A stretch of 64,000 nt of DNA from an uncultured SAR86 cluster bacterium (GTDB lineage: Bacteria; Pseudomonadota; Gammaproteobacteria; Magnimaribacterales; Magnimaribacteraceae): positions 180,483 through 244,482 of the forward strand of contig CALJVP010000002.1 of assembly GCA_937773605.1 (NCBI GenBank). The letters are read 5' to 3'. Below are positions 52,481 to 63,065 of the stretch, one piece after another. A program made the position numbers and the translations under genes. Position 1 is the stretch's first letter, and each line of letters starts with the position of its first letter. Under the pieces are notes generated by a model. The model worked only from the letters and a program-made list of their open reading frames with translations. It did not search any database and was not told the origin of the DNA.

Positions 52481-53871
52481 TAAATAATTTTGACTATATC
52501 GTTAAATATTGCGAATACCATCAGGCTGGCTACCATAAGAATGCCTAGTCTAAACGAATACTCCAAAAAAGAGTCAGAAACTGGTGAGCCTTTTATCTTT
52601 TCTATCGCTATTAGAACCAGCTGCCCTCCATCTAATATGGGTATAGGAAATAAATTTATTAACCCTAAATTTATGCTTAAGATTGCCAACATAGATAAAA
52701 ATGAAACTAACCCTGCTTTTGCTGCCGAACCGGCTAATAAAGAAATTTGAATTGGACCTCCTATGTTATCTGCTGAGACGGAACCGGATATCATTTTTCC
52801 TATAGAGTCTAAAATTAATACAATAAATTTATAAGTTTGACTGATAGCTTTCAGAAAGGCTCCAGCTATGTTTTCTTTGTTATCAATCAACAGGTACTCT
52901 GGCAGGTCATCAAGGCTTGATAATCTCATTATTCCTATAACTCCTCTTTCAGTGCCGTTTTCGCTAGAAACTCTATTTGGAGTTAATCTAAAGTTAATTC
53001 TTTGTCCCCTCCTATCCACTTCAAGAGAGATGACTTTATCAAATTTACTAGATAGGTTTTGTGATAATTGATTCCAAGTTTGTATCTTTGAGCCGTCTAC
53101 TGAAATAATAATATCTCCTTTCAAAATTCCTGCTTTGTCTGCAGGTCCTCCATCTTGAACAGAACTGACTAGTGCAGGTATAAAAGGTGATATCCCGAAG
53201 CTTGCGACAGGGGAAGTTTGACTAACACCCTTTAACCAACTTTGGATAGAGACCTCTTTCGTTATTGAAACATTAGACCCTTCAGGTATTGATGCAATTC
53301 TTAAAACTCCCGTCTCTCCTATTCTAGAAGCTAAATATCCATTTACATCATTGAAGCTAATTACTTCATTATTATCAATCGATACTATCTTATCGCCTAT
53401 CCCTAAGTTTATCTCTGAAGCTAAAGTGTTTGGTTCAACACCCCCAACAATTGGGGCTAATTCCTTTGCACCTATGAGGAAAATAAAAAAATAAGCAACT
53501 ATAGCTAAAATAAAATTAGCTATTGGGCCGGCTGCAGTAACTATAGCCCTGGCACCTAAGGTCGCTTCTTTGTATGAAATCTTTTTTTGGACTTCAACTT
53601 CAGTATCAACTTGCACATCTTCTTCTTGAGAGCTGGCCTCTCCTAACATTTGAACATAACCTCCTAAAGGTAATATCCCAAATGAGAATTCTGTTCCATG
53701 TTTATCGAATCTTTTAAAGAAGGTTTTACCGAATCCAATCTTAAATCTAATAACGTAAATATTAAAATATCTAGCAGCTGAAAAATGTCCTAGTTCATGT
53801 ATGCCAACAATCACTCCCAATAAGAGAACAAAAGAAGAAATAATGATAATTAAATCTAAAATTGATTCCAT
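52480..53871 (-). CDS. rseP: RIP metalloprotease RseP
   Basis: 463 aa; GIHELGHFSAARYF (HExxH), two PDZ regions, NLFPIPILDGGQL. Confidence 0.96.
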   Translation of the reverse strand: MESILDLIIIISSFVLLLGVIVGIHELGHFSAARYFNIYVIRFKIGFGKTFFKRFDKHGTEFSFGILPLGGYVQMLGEASSQEEDVQVDTEVEVQKKISYKEATLGARAIVTAAGPIANFILAIVAYFFIFLIGAKELAPIVGGVEPNTLASEINLGIGDKIVSIDNNEVISFNDVNGYLASRIGETGVLRIASIPEGSNVSITKEVSIQSWLKGVSQTSPVASFGISPFIPALVSSVQDGGPADKAGILKGDIIISVDGSKIQTWNQLSQNLSSKFDKVISLEVDRRGQRINFRLTPNRVSSENGTERGVIGIMRLSSLDDLPEYLLIDNKENIAGAFLKAISQTYKFIVLILDSIGKMISGSVSADNIGGPIQISLLAGSAAKAGLVSFLSMLAILSINLGLINLFPIPILDGGQLVLIAIEKIKGSPVSDSFLEYSFRLGILMVASLMVFAIFNDIVKII

Positions 53872-55035
53872 TTATAAAGCCCTAATTGATTGCAAAGCAC
53901 ACTCTCTTGCAAACCTATCTGTTTCATATACATCTTGAATGTCTTTGACAGTTGAAAACTGAATTCTATCCATAACCATAGAAATAACTTTGTGTATATC
54001 TAAGTATCTTATCTTGCTTTCTAAGAAAGCTGAAACTGCCACTTCGTTAGCAGCATTCAGAGCAGCAGGAGCATTACCACTACAACTCATTGCTTCGATA
54101 GCCAAATTTAAACAAGGAAATTTATTAAAATTAGGGCTATAAAAATTTAAAGATCCTAATTCTGCCAAATTCAATTTTTCCGTACCTGAGGTAATCCTTG
54201 ATGGATAGCCCAAGCCATATGCAATAGGAATCTTCATATCTGGTAAAGAGAGTTGAGCTATTACGGAATTATCTTTGAACTCCACCATTGAATGAATTAT
54301 GCCCTCAGGGTGTATAAGAATTTCAATATCTTCTACATTAAATAACCACCTGGCCTCAATAAGTTCCAAGCCCTTATTCATCATGGTTGAAGAATCTACT
54401 GAAATCTTCTTTCCCATATTCCATATTGGGTGAGAGACAGCCTCTTCAGGCGTAATGTCTTTTAATAGGCTGGAATCAGTATTGAGGAAAGGTCCTCCTG
54501 AACCCGTGAGTATAATTTTAGAAACGTCATTTTTATTTTTTAAGGAACCCGCTAAGCACTGATGAATAGCACTATGCTCACTATCAATAGGGAAAATAGT
54601 TGCCTTGTTTTCTCTTGCTAGATTATTTAAATACTCACCAGCTACGACATAGGATTCTTTGTTGGCAAGCAGTAATCTTTTCCCGTTCACAATCGATGTT
54701 AAGACCGGCTCTAGTCCCGCCACACCAACCATTCCAGCTACAACTATTTCAGTCTCTTCACTTGCAATAAGGTCGTGTAATTCTTTATCGCTGTTTAGAA
54801 CTTGAATTTTTATACCCTCAATCTTTAAGTTTTTTTGAAGTTTTTTAGAAGCTTCAGGGTCAGCCATATAGGCAAATTTAGGACCAAAGGTTTTACATTG
54901 GTCTAACAGTTTTTTATCATTTGAATTTGCTGTAAGTAAATTTAAAGAGAAGTAATCAGGGTTTTCTTTTATGACATTTAGTGTGGAAGTACCGATAGAA
55001 CCGGTAGAGCCTAAGATTGCAACCTTCATGTTCAA
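53872..55035 (-). CDS. dxr: 1-deoxy-D-xylulose-5-phosphate reductoisomerase
   Basis: 387 aa; LGSTGSIGTSTLNVI, LANKESYVVAG, PIDSEHSAIHQCL. Confidence 0.97.
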   Translation of the reverse strand: MNMKVAILGSTGSIGTSTLNVIKENPDYFSLNLLTANSNDKKLLDQCKTFGPKFAYMADPEASKKLQKNLKIEGIKIQVLNSDKELHDLIASEETEIVVAGMVGVAGLEPVLTSIVNGKRLLLANKESYVVAGEYLNNLARENKATIFPIDSEHSAIHQCLAGSLKNKNDVSKIILTGSGGPFLNTDSSLLKDITPEEAVSHPIWNMGKKISVDSSTMMNKGLELIEARWLFNVEDIEILIHPEGIIHSMVEFKDNSVIAQLSLPDMKIPIAYGLGYPSRITSGTEKLNLAELGSLNFYSPNFNKFPCLNLAIEAMSCSGNAPAALNAANEVAVSAFLESKIRYLDIHKVISMVMDRIQFSTVKDIQDVYETDRFARECALQSIRAL

Positions 55036-55847
55036 AATATTGTAAGAGAAAAAAGAATAAACAAGGGGATCGCTGCTAAATGGCTATCTATTCGATCAAA
55101 AACACCTCCATGGCCTGGTATAAGATTAGATGAATCTTTGACACCGGCAATTCTCTTGAATAGGCTGGCTACAGCATCGCCAAGCACAGAAAATAGACTT
55201 GTAATAAAAAATATAATAAATAAGCCCAAGATGGGAAGATCAGTAATAAAGCTAAACAAAACAGCAAACATAACCGGAACTATACCAATGGCAATTAGGA
55301 ACCCTTCTAGAGTTTTGTTAGGGCTAATATTCTTAAGAAATTTCCTTTTTCCAAATTTTCTGCCGCCAAAATAAGCCAAAGTATCCATTAAGGCGCTTAG
55401 AGAAATTATAAGAACTAAAAGATATCGCCCCTCAATATTATAAACCTGAAGCTCAGTAACGGATTGAGAAATAATAAAAGATATCGAATACCAAAAAGAA
55501 AGATGTATTGTTAGGCCAGAAAACCACGTCAGGAGACTGCTTTGCATTATTTCTTTACTATGCGGGAAAGAAATAGTGAATATGCCCAATGAAAGCCATA
55601 AGAACACAGACAGCAATAATAAATAATAAAATGATCCTGAGCTTGAAGTAAGAATCATTAAAAGAGCTAAAGCTATACTAGCAAAAATAGAAACTAAGAG
55701 AGAAAATCTTAGTCTAAAGAATTCCCAATTAGAAACTCCAGTTATAAAAGCAACGAAGCCCAGTAAAAAAGATGAAGGTAAGAAAATAATTGCACTTAAT
55801 ATGGCAATTACCATTATAAAAGCACTGATTAATCTTTGAACATCCAT
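55032..55847 (-). CDS. cdsA: Phosphatidate cytidylyltransferase
   Basis: 271 aa polytopic; GDAVASLFKRIAGVKDSSNLIPGHGGVFDRIDS. Confidence 0.96.
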   Translation of the reverse strand: MDVQRLISAFIMVIAILSAIIFLPSSFLLGFVAFITGVSNWEFFRLRFSLLVSIFASIALALLMILTSSSGSFYYLLLLSVFLWLSLGIFTISFPHSKEIMQSSLLTWFSGLTIHLSFWYSISFIISQSVTELQVYNIEGRYLLVLIISLSALMDTLAYFGGRKFGKRKFLKNISPNKTLEGFLIAIGIVPVMFAVLFSFITDLPILGLFIIFFITSLFSVLGDAVASLFKRIAGVKDSSNLIPGHGGVFDRIDSHLAAIPLFILFSLTIF

Positions 55848-56563
55848 TAGCTTTTCTGGAAATTTGAAGTGTCTCCAAATCGTCTGCTTCTCCTAGAATA
55901 CTCATCTAGAGCTATTTGAAATTGGTTAGAATCGAAATCAGGCCATAAAATATCAGGAAAATATAATTCAGAGTACGCAAGTTGCCATAGAAGAAAATTA
56001 CTGATTCGGAATTCATTACCTGTTCTTATACAAAGATCCGGATCTTGAAATTTATTTGTTGAAAGTAAAGAAGACAATTGTTCTTCAGTTCCTGATGAAT
56101 CTAGCTTCTTTGCTGCTTGCAAGATATCCCATCTGCCGCCGTAACTGGCAGCTACTACTAAATCCAAGTTTTTACTTTCTTCTGGACATAAAGTTTCTTT
56201 TTCAGAAACTCTCATTTGTTTGATTAAAGCAGGGTTAAATCTTTCCAAGTCTCCAATAAAGGTTAATTGAACTAGATTCTTCTTTAAATTAGGAATTTGT
56301 TCTTGAAGAGCCTCATGAAGAAGCTTCATAAGTAAATCAACTTCTTCGTTTGATCTGCCCCAATTTTCACTACTAAATGCAAATAATGTTAAAGTTTTTA
56401 ATCCTGATTCAACGGCAAATTCAACAGCTTCTCTAGCTCTCTCTACCCCCTTCTGATGACCGGCCACGCCGGGTAATTTATTAGCCGAAGCCCACCTGTT
56501 GTTGCCATCCATAATTATGGCGACATGGTTAGGTATTTCGGAATGTGATGATAGGCTTGCCAT
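55847..56563 (-). CDS. uppS: Undecaprenyl diphosphate synthase
   Basis: 238 aa; HVAIIMDGNNRWA, FAFSSENWGRSNEEV, LCIRTGNEFRISNFLLWQLAYSELYF. Confidence 0.97.
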   Translation of the reverse strand: MASLSSHSEIPNHVAIIMDGNNRWASANKLPGVAGHQKGVERAREAVEFAVESGLKTLTLFAFSSENWGRSNEEVDLLMKLLHEALQEQIPNLKKNLVQLTFIGDLERFNPALIKQMRVSEKETLCPEESKNLDLVVAASYGGRWDILQAAKKLDSSGTEEQLSSLLSTNKFQDPDLCIRTGNEFRISNFLLWQLAYSELYFPDILWPDFDSNQFQIALDEYSRRSRRFGDTSNFQKS

Positions 56564-56575
56564 AAAACAAGGATT

Positions 56576-57133
56576 CTAAAAATCTAGTAAATCAGTCTCT
56601 TTTGTTTTGAGCAACACTTCAACCTTACTTACGTATAAATCTGTAAGCTTTTGGATTTCTTCTTCACCTTGTCTTTCTTCATCTTGAGAAATCTCTTTTT
56701 CTTTTAAGAACTCTTTTAACTGGGAGTTTCCATCCCTTCTAGAATTTCTAATAGAAACCTTAGCATTCTCAGCTTCAGATTTTGCTTTTTTTATAAAGTC
56801 TCTTCGAGTTTCCTCTGTTAAATCAGGAAGAATTACTCTAATAGTCTCTCCTGCAACAGAAGGATTCAGCCCTAAATCAGATTCAGAAATAGCTCTCTCA
56901 ATACCTTGTGAGACGCCCTTTTCCCAAGGAACAATTGCCAGGGTTTTAGCATCTTCTATGGAAATACTTGCAACTTGAGAAAGAGGTGTCGGCTTTTCAT
57001 AATAATCAACTCTTATACTATCCAACAAAGAGGCAGTTGCACGACCTGTTCTTATCTTTTTAAAAGCAACATCCAAAGAGTGCAGGCTGTTCTCCATTCC
57101 TTTAGTTGTATCCTCAATAATCTCTAAAAGCAT
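56576..57133 (-). CDS. frr: Ribosome recycling factor
   Basis: 185 aa; KIRTGRATASLLDSIRVDYY, LPDLTEETRRDFIKKAK. Confidence 0.97.
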   Translation of the reverse strand: MLLEIIEDTTKGMENSLHSLDVAFKKIRTGRATASLLDSIRVDYYEKPTPLSQVASISIEDAKTLAIVPWEKGVSQGIERAISESDLGLNPSVAGETIRVILPDLTEETRRDFIKKAKSEAENAKVSIRNSRRDGNSQLKEFLKEKEISQDEERQGEEEIQKLTDLYVSKVEVLLKTKETDLLDF

Positions 57134-57141
57134 TTATATTA

Positions 57142-58002
57142 TTAACCTTCTATCTGGGCCATCACTTCAGTTGCAAAATCAACCTTTTCAACCTCTATAC
57201 CTTCCCCAACCTCAAATCTTGTAAAGCTTAATATCGTAGCATTATTTTCTTTTAATAGATCAGATATCTTCTTGTTAGGGTCCTTAACAAAATCTTGCTC
57301 AGTTAAACTAACTTCTGCTAGGTATTTATTAATTTTGCCTTCTATCATCTTTTCAACAATTTCAGGAGGCTTTCCGCTGTCTTCAGATTGAGCTTTAAAA
57401 ATTTCTTTTTCTTTTAGAATTGTTTCTTCAGGAATATCGGATGGAGAGATGGCCAATGGATCAGTAGCAGCAATATGCATAGCAATATCTTTTGCAGTTG
57501 CTTCATTTCCTCCTTCTAGAGAAACTATCGTGCCAATCTTTTTATTACTATGAACATATAAACCCGAAGAACTTGCATGCTCAACACTCCTTGAGATTCT
57601 TCGAACAACAATATTCTCACCAAGTTTTTGTACTAATTTTTCTCTTTTTTCTTCTAGACTATTTCTTAGTAAACTTTCTAAATCACTATCCGGATTGGCG
57701 GCCACTTGATTGACTGCTTCTTTTACAAATTCTTGGAAAGAGTCATCTCTAGCAACAAAGTCTGTCTCGCAATTCACTTCTATCATGGAGACCTTGCCGC
57801 TCTCTGAAACTGCTCCGATTAATCCATCTGCAGCTGATCTGCTAGATTTCTTGCTAGCTTTTAGACCGCTTGTTTTTCTTAGCTCTTCAATTGCAAGATC
57901 TATGTCTCCATTAGAGCCTTGTAAAGCTTTTTTACAATCCATTAAGCCTAAGCCTGTTTTTTCTCTTAATTCTTTAACAAGAGCAGCTGATATATCAACC
58001 AT
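57142..58002 (-). CDS. tsf: Elongation factor Ts
   Basis: 286 aa; VKELREKTGLGLMDCKKAL, VNCETDFVARDDSF, MHIAATDP. Confidence 0.98.
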   Translation of the reverse strand: MVDISAALVKELREKTGLGLMDCKKALQGSNGDIDLAIEELRKTSGLKASKKSSRSAADGLIGAVSESGKVSMIEVNCETDFVARDDSFQEFVKEAVNQVAANPDSDLESLLRNSLEEKREKLVQKLGENIVVRRISRSVEHASSSGLYVHSNKKIGTIVSLEGGNEATAKDIAMHIAATDPLAISPSDIPEETILKEKEIFKAQSEDSGKPPEIVEKMIEGKINKYLAEVSLTEQDFVKDPNKKISDLLKENNATILSFTRFEVGEGIEVEKVDFATEVMAQIEG

Positions 58003-58014
58003 AAATATTCTCCT

Positions 58015-58959
58015 TTAACTCTTTTCTTTATTATCAGTAACAGTTTCTGGCGCTTCCTCTGCTGGAGCTTCCTCTTCTGCTGGAGCTTCCTCTGCTGGAG
58101 CTTCCTCTGCTGCTGGAGTTTCCTCTGCTGCTGGAGCTTCCTCTGCTGGAGCTTCCTCTGCTGCTGGGGCTTCCTCTGCTGCTGGAGCTTCCTCTGCTGG
58201 GGCTTCTGTTGGGACTGACTCAGTTTTTCTAATAATTGCAGGGCCTGATTGTGGAGCATCTTGTTTTAAACCAGTTGCAGACTTTGAGCCTTCCAAGCAT
58301 GCATCTGAGACAGCTCTGGTAAACAAAGAGATGGAACGAATTGAGTCATCGTTGCCAGGAATTACATAGTCAATCCCTTCAGGATTACTATTAGTGTCAA
58401 CAATTCCAACTATCGGAATTCCCATTTTACTAGCTTCTGTAACGGCTATTGACTCCCTGTTTACATCAATAATAAATAAAGCGTCAGGAAGGCCGCCCAT
58501 TTCTGTTATTCCACCAATAGATTTCTGCAATCTATTAATATCTCTTTGTATTTTAAGGCCCTCTTTCTTAGTTATTTTATCAAAGGTACCGTCTTCTTTT
58601 TGACGCAATAAATCCTCAAGCCTTCTTATAGACGACCTGATTGTTTTATAGTTCGTTAGCATTCCACCAAGCCATCTCTCATTGACATAAGGCATGGCAC
58701 ATCGGTTTGCCTCATCTTTAATGATCTTTGTAGCTGTTCTTTTAGTGCCTACAAAAAGTATCTTATTGTTTTTTTGAGCCAATCCTTCTATAAATTTTAG
58801 TGCAGGTTTTATCATCTCTACGGTGTGTTCGAGATTAATTATATGGATCTTATTCCTTGCACCAAAGATGAAAGGTTTCATCTTGGGGTTCCAGTATTTT
58901 GTTTGATGTCCAAAATGAACACCAGCTTGTAGCATCTCTTCTAGCTTGATATCAGCCAT
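58015..58959 (-). CDS. rpsB: Ribosomal protein S2 with C-terminal Ala/Glu/Pro-rich extension
   Basis: 314 aa from [27 protein letters not shown] (ATG at 58959; the track's 59052 start adds a non-homologous N-terminus); SD-like GGAGAG upstream; tail [13 protein letters not shown]... Confidence 0.97.
   Translation of the reverse strand: MADIKLEEMLQAGVHFGHQTKYWNPKMKPFIFGARNKIHIINLEHTVEMIKPALKFIEGLAQKNNKILFVGTKRTATKIIKDEANRCAMPYVNERWLGGMLTNYKTIRSSIRRLEDLLRQKEDGTFDKITKKEGLKIQRDINRLQKSIGGITEMGGLPDALFIIDVNRESIAVTEASKMGIPIVGIVDTNSNPEGIDYVIPGNDDSIRSISLFTRAVSDACLEGSKSATGLKQDAPQSGPAIIRKTESVPTEAPAEEAPAAEEAPAAEEAPAEEAPAAEETPAAEEAPAEEAPAEEEAPAEEAPETVTDNKEKS
58049..58209 (-). repeat. Imperfect in-frame tandem repeat encoding the S2 tail
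   Basis: About nine copies of (GCT)GCTGGAGCTTCCTCT-like units on the plus strand, i.e. [11 protein letters not shown] on the minus strand. Confidence 0.9.
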
Positions 58960-59050
58960 TTTTTGCTCTCCTATATTATATGTAGTATTAACTACTTTGG
59001 TTATACCTCCGCGCTTACTAAACCTAACTGTAGATGAGCAATCTAACAGC
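58960..59050 (-). promoter_or_regulatory. Candidate rpsB 5' leader
   Basis: Long untranslated stretch between dapB and rpsB with GCGGAGGTATAACC and hairpin GTAGT-TAAT-ACTAC just upstream of the SD. Confidence 0.35.
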
Positions 59051-59147
59051 ACCTAAGGCAAAGCATACTAACGCGTGTGTCGTTAAAATAGAGAATTCAA
59101 AGGAATCCTCTAAAAATGTGATGCGTTTATAACATAAATCAGCTTAA

Positions 59148-59891
59148 TCAAGAAGAATAAATATCATTCATTGTGTATAAACCTGAGGTTTTATTTGATA
59201 TCCATTTAACAGCTTCAATAGCTCCATCTGCGAAAACTGACCTGTCTAGAGCTGAATGCGTTATTTCTATTAATTCATTTGGTCTTTTAAGAGTAATTTT
59301 ATGCTCTCCAGCAGATTCACCGGACCTTTCGCTCAATATTTTAATTTCTCCAGAATAATTGTTGAGTGAAGATAATTTTTTTGATAAATCTAAAGCTGTC
59401 CCCGAAGGAGAGTCTTTTTTTTCTTGATGATGGCTTTCATAAATTTCAGGAATGGAAAAAAGATCAAGCTCTGAACTTATAGACTCTAACATTCTCTTAA
59501 TTAAAACTATGCCGATACTAGTATTAGGAGCTATTAATAATGGAAAATAATTTGCTAACTCAATCATTTCCGCAGACTCAGTCTCCGAAAAGCCAGTGGT
59601 CCCAACTAAACTAGGAATATTATTTTTTGAAGCAAACCTTAAGAGCTTCATCGAATTATTGGGTTCTGAGAAATCTATAATCGCATCTATATTTTCTTTA
59701 TTCTGTGGGGCAGAAATTATATTTATACCTAGTGTCTCAGTACCATTATAGATTCCTAAATCCTCTCCGATAGATTCATTTGTAATAGTGGAAGATCCAC
59801 CAGCAATGGATAAATCGGGTTCTTGGATAATCTTACTCAAAAGAATCTTTCCTACTCTTCCAGTAACCCCTGAAATAAAAATATTTAACAT
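59148..59891 (-). CDS. dapB: 4-hydroxy-tetrahydrodipicolinate reductase
   Basis: 247 aa; ISGVTGRVGKILLSKI, VGTTGFSETE, IYESHHQEKKDSPSGTALDLSK. Confidence 0.96.
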   Translation of the reverse strand: MLNIFISGVTGRVGKILLSKIIQEPDLSIAGGSSTITNESIGEDLGIYNGTETLGINIISAPQNKENIDAIIDFSEPNNSMKLLRFASKNNIPSLVGTTGFSETESAEMIELANYFPLLIAPNTSIGIVLIKRMLESISSELDLFSIPEIYESHHQEKKDSPSGTALDLSKKLSSLNNYSGEIKILSERSGESAGEHKITLKRPNELIEITHSALDRSVFADGAIEAVKWISNKTSGLYTMNDIYSS

Positions 59892-59900
59892 TGAATTAGT

Positions 59901-61019
59901 TTACTTGCTTTCAAAGAAAGATTTAACTTTATCAAACCATTCAGAACTTAAGGGAGTTTGTTGAGCAGTTTTATCAAGTGAAGATTGGAGTTTTTGCAAT
60001 AGTTCTTTTTGTTCTTTGGTTAGATTTTGTGGAGTTTCTATAACAGCTCTGCATAAAAGATCTCCTTTTGAGCCACCTCTAATGGCATCCACTCCCTTCC
60101 CCTTTAATCTAAATAATTTACCTGTTTGAGTGCCTTCAGGTATCTTTATCTTAACTCTTCCATCTAAAGTTGGAATCTGTATTTCTCCTCCGATAGTTGC
60201 ATCAACAAAGCCTATAGGGACTTCACAGTAGAGATGTCTGCCATCTCTTTCAAAGACATCATGAGGAAGGACTTTAATTTGTACAAATAAATCCCCTACC
60301 TGACCTCCATTCGGACCGGCTTCACCTTCCCCAGCTAATCTAATTCTATCTCCAGTATCTACCCCGGCAGGAATTTTAACTGAGAGTGTTTTCCTTCTTT
60401 CAATCCTCCCCTTTCCTTTGCAAGGCTTGCATGGATCTTTGATAACCTGACCTGAACCTGAACATTGTCTGCAAGTTTGTGCTACGGAGAAGAACCCTTG
60501 TTGCATTCTTACTTGGCCAGCGCCATTACAACCTGAACAGGTAATGGGACTTGAACCTTTTTTTGCTCCTGTGCCACTACACACATCACAAGATTCTAGG
60601 GCTGGTACTGCGATTTTTTCTGTTACTCCTCTCACTGCATCTTCCAAGCTAATGGTCATAGAGTATTGAAGATCAGAACCTCTGTTAGATCTTTGTCGTC
60701 TTCCGAAAGGATCCCCTCCTCCAAAGACATCACCAAATATATCGCTGAATATATCGTTGAATCCTTCTCCTGAATGACCACCAAACCCTGAAGACTCTAC
60801 ACCTTGATGACCAAATTGATCATATGCATTTCGCTTAGAAGAATCGGATAAAACTTCATAGGCCTCAGAAGCTTCTTTAAATTTTTCTGGTGCAGATGGA
60901 TCATCAGAATTTCTGTCAGGATGGAATTTCATAGCCTTTTTTCTATAGGCCTTTTTTAATTCTCCTTCATCGACGCCTTTTTTGACACCTAGAACTTCAT
61001 AGTAATCTCTCTTAGACAT
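59901..61019 (-). CDS. dnaJ: Chaperone DnaJ
   Basis: 372 aa; J-domain HPDRN, Gly/Phe region, four CxxCxGxG motifs. Confidence 0.98.
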   Translation of the reverse strand: MSKRDYYEVLGVKKGVDEGELKKAYRKKAMKFHPDRNSDDPSAPEKFKEASEAYEVLSDSSKRNAYDQFGHQGVESSGFGGHSGEGFNDIFSDIFGDVFGGGDPFGRRQRSNRGSDLQYSMTISLEDAVRGVTEKIAVPALESCDVCSGTGAKKGSSPITCSGCNGAGQVRMQQGFFSVAQTCRQCSGSGQVIKDPCKPCKGKGRIERRKTLSVKIPAGVDTGDRIRLAGEGEAGPNGGQVGDLFVQIKVLPHDVFERDGRHLYCEVPIGFVDATIGGEIQIPTLDGRVKIKIPEGTQTGKLFRLKGKGVDAIRGGSKGDLLCRAVIETPQNLTKEQKELLQKLQSSLDKTAQQTPLSSEWFDKVKSFFESK

Positions 61020-61060
61020 ACTATTGCTTGAGTAAGTGGGGTATATCTAAAGCAGCGGGC

Positions 61061-62998
61061 TTAAGACTTTTCCTCTTCTTTTTCTTCTTTTTCTTCTTTT
61101 ACTTCTTCAAAATCTGCGTCTACTACGTCTGCATCTTCGGCACTTGAACTTGGATCTTCTGCCTGGTCAGCTTGATCTTGTTTAGCCTGCTCTTCATATA
61201 ATCTTTGAGCTAAAGGCGCGGATGCCTCACTTAAGGCTTTTACCTTTTCATCTATTGCATCTTTATCTCCTGCTTCTAAAGCAGATTCGAGCTCTTCGAT
61301 TCCTTGTTCTATAGATTCCTTTTCCCCATCTTCAACCTTATCTTTAGCTTCTTCTAAAGTTTTTTTACAACTATGGACTAAATTTTCACCCATATTCCTG
61401 GCTAGGACTAGTTCTTCAAATTTCTTATCATCTTCAGCATGAGCTTCAGCATCTTTAACCATCTTCTCAATCTCTTCTTCAGATAATCCGCTAGAAGCCT
61501 TTATCTCAATTGATTGCTCTTTACCTGTAGCTTTATCCTTAGCTGAAACATTTAATATGCCATTGGCATCTAAATCAAAAGCAACTTCAATTTGAGGCAT
61601 TCCCCTTGGTGAAGCTGGTATGTCGGTTAAGTTGAATTGACCTAAAGTATTGTTTTCAGCAGCTTGTTTTCTTTCACCTTGCAACACATGAACAGTAACT
61701 GCAGTTTGATTGTCTTCAGCAGTAGAAAAAATCTGCGATTTATTTGTAGGTATAGTTGTATTCTTGTCTATCAAGGGTGTCATTACCCCGCCCATGGTTT
61801 CTATTCCCAAGGTCAAGGGTGTTACATCCAAAAGTAAAACATCGGTTACATCTCCAGACAATACCGCACCTTGAATAGCTGCTCCTACGGCAACAGCTTC
61901 ATCTGGATTTACATCTCTTCTTGCCTCTTTGCCAAAGAAATTTTTAACTTTCTCCTGAACCATAGGCATTCTTGTTTGTCCTCCAACTAGAATCACTTCG
62001 TCTATATCAGTTGTCTTAAGTCCTGCATCTTTTAACGCTATTTCTGTTGGCTTGATAGTCCTATTAACCAATTCTTCTACTAAAGCTTCGAGTTTAGCCC
62101 TGGTTAATTTATGCACAAAGTGTTTAGGCCCTGACGAATCAGCAGTTATGTAAGGTAAGTTAATTTCAGTTTGCTGATTGCTTGAGAGTTCAATCTTAGC
62201 TTTTTCTGCACCTTCCTTTAATCTCTGCAAGGCAAGAGCATCATTATGCAAATCTACCCCTGACTCTTGTTTAAACTCTTCAGCTAAGTATTCAATCAAT
62301 GCATTATCAAAATCTTCTCCTCCCAAGAAAGTGTCTCCATTAGTAGAAAGAACTTCAAATTGATGTTCGCCATCTACTTCTGCTATTTCGATAATAGAAA
62401 CATCGAATGTCCCTCCACCTAAATCATACACTGCTATTTTTTGATCTCCCTTTCCTTTATCTAATCCATAAGCAAGAGCTGCTGCTGTAGGCTCATTAAT
62501 TATTCTTTTAACTTCTAAACCAGCTATCTTTCCAGCATCTTTGGTTGCCTGTCTTTGAGAATCGTTAAAATAGGCAGGAACCGTTATAACTGCTTCATTA
62601 ATTTCATGACCAAGATATTCTTCAGCCGTTTTCTTCATTTTCTTTAAAATTTCAGCTGCTACTTGTTGAGGTGCTAACTTGTTACCATCAGCTTCTACCC
62701 ATGCATCTCCATTATCAGCGGCAATAATTTTATAAGGAACCATTGCGGAATCTTTCTTAACAACTTCGTCATCATGCTTTCTTCCTATTAGCCTTTTTAT
62801 CGCGTACAACGTATTGTGAGGATTGGTCACTGACTGTCTTTTTGCAGGAGCTCCTACAGTCAGTTCTTCACCGTAAGCCACTACTGAAGGGGTCGTTCTC
62901 GCGCCTTCAGAGTTCTCTATTACTTTTGCTTGGTCTCCTTCCATAATGGAAACACACGAATTTGTTGTTCCTAAATCTATTCCTATTACTTTAGCCAT
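61061..62998 (-). CDS. dnaK: Chaperone DnaK
   Basis: 645 aa; [30 protein letters not shown]; acidic tail. Confidence 0.99.
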   Translation of the reverse strand: MAKVIGIDLGTTNSCVSIMEGDQAKVIENSEGARTTPSVVAYGEELTVGAPAKRQSVTNPHNTLYAIKRLIGRKHDDEVVKKDSAMVPYKIIAADNGDAWVEADGNKLAPQQVAAEILKKMKKTAEEYLGHEINEAVITVPAYFNDSQRQATKDAGKIAGLEVKRIINEPTAAALAYGLDKGKGDQKIAVYDLGGGTFDVSIIEIAEVDGEHQFEVLSTNGDTFLGGEDFDNALIEYLAEEFKQESGVDLHNDALALQRLKEGAEKAKIELSSNQQTEINLPYITADSSGPKHFVHKLTRAKLEALVEELVNRTIKPTEIALKDAGLKTTDIDEVILVGGQTRMPMVQEKVKNFFGKEARRDVNPDEAVAVGAAIQGAVLSGDVTDVLLLDVTPLTLGIETMGGVMTPLIDKNTTIPTNKSQIFSTAEDNQTAVTVHVLQGERKQAAENNTLGQFNLTDIPASPRGMPQIEVAFDLDANGILNVSAKDKATGKEQSIEIKASSGLSEEEIEKMVKDAEAHAEDDKKFEELVLARNMGENLVHSCKKTLEEAKDKVEDGEKESIEQGIEELESALEAGDKDAIDEKVKALSEASAPLAQRLYEEQAKQDQADQAEDPSSSAEDADVVDADFEEVKEEKEEKEEEKS

Positions 62999-63035
62999 TA
63001 TCTTTTTTTCTCCGAATGGTTTTTCTATAACCTAA

Positions 63036-63063
63036 AAATGGGGTTTAACTTGTTTTTTTCAAG
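63036..63063 (-). promoter_or_regulatory. Sigma-32 heat-shock promoter for dnaK
   Basis: Minus strand CTTGAAA-N13-CCCCATTT. Confidence 0.8.
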
Positions 63064-63065
63064 TC

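Noticed and set aside
58960-59052. Track's N-terminal extension of rpsB ([31 protein letters not shown])
   Set aside because: S2 homology and a good SD start at the internal ATG (58959); the extension is most likely leader RNA.
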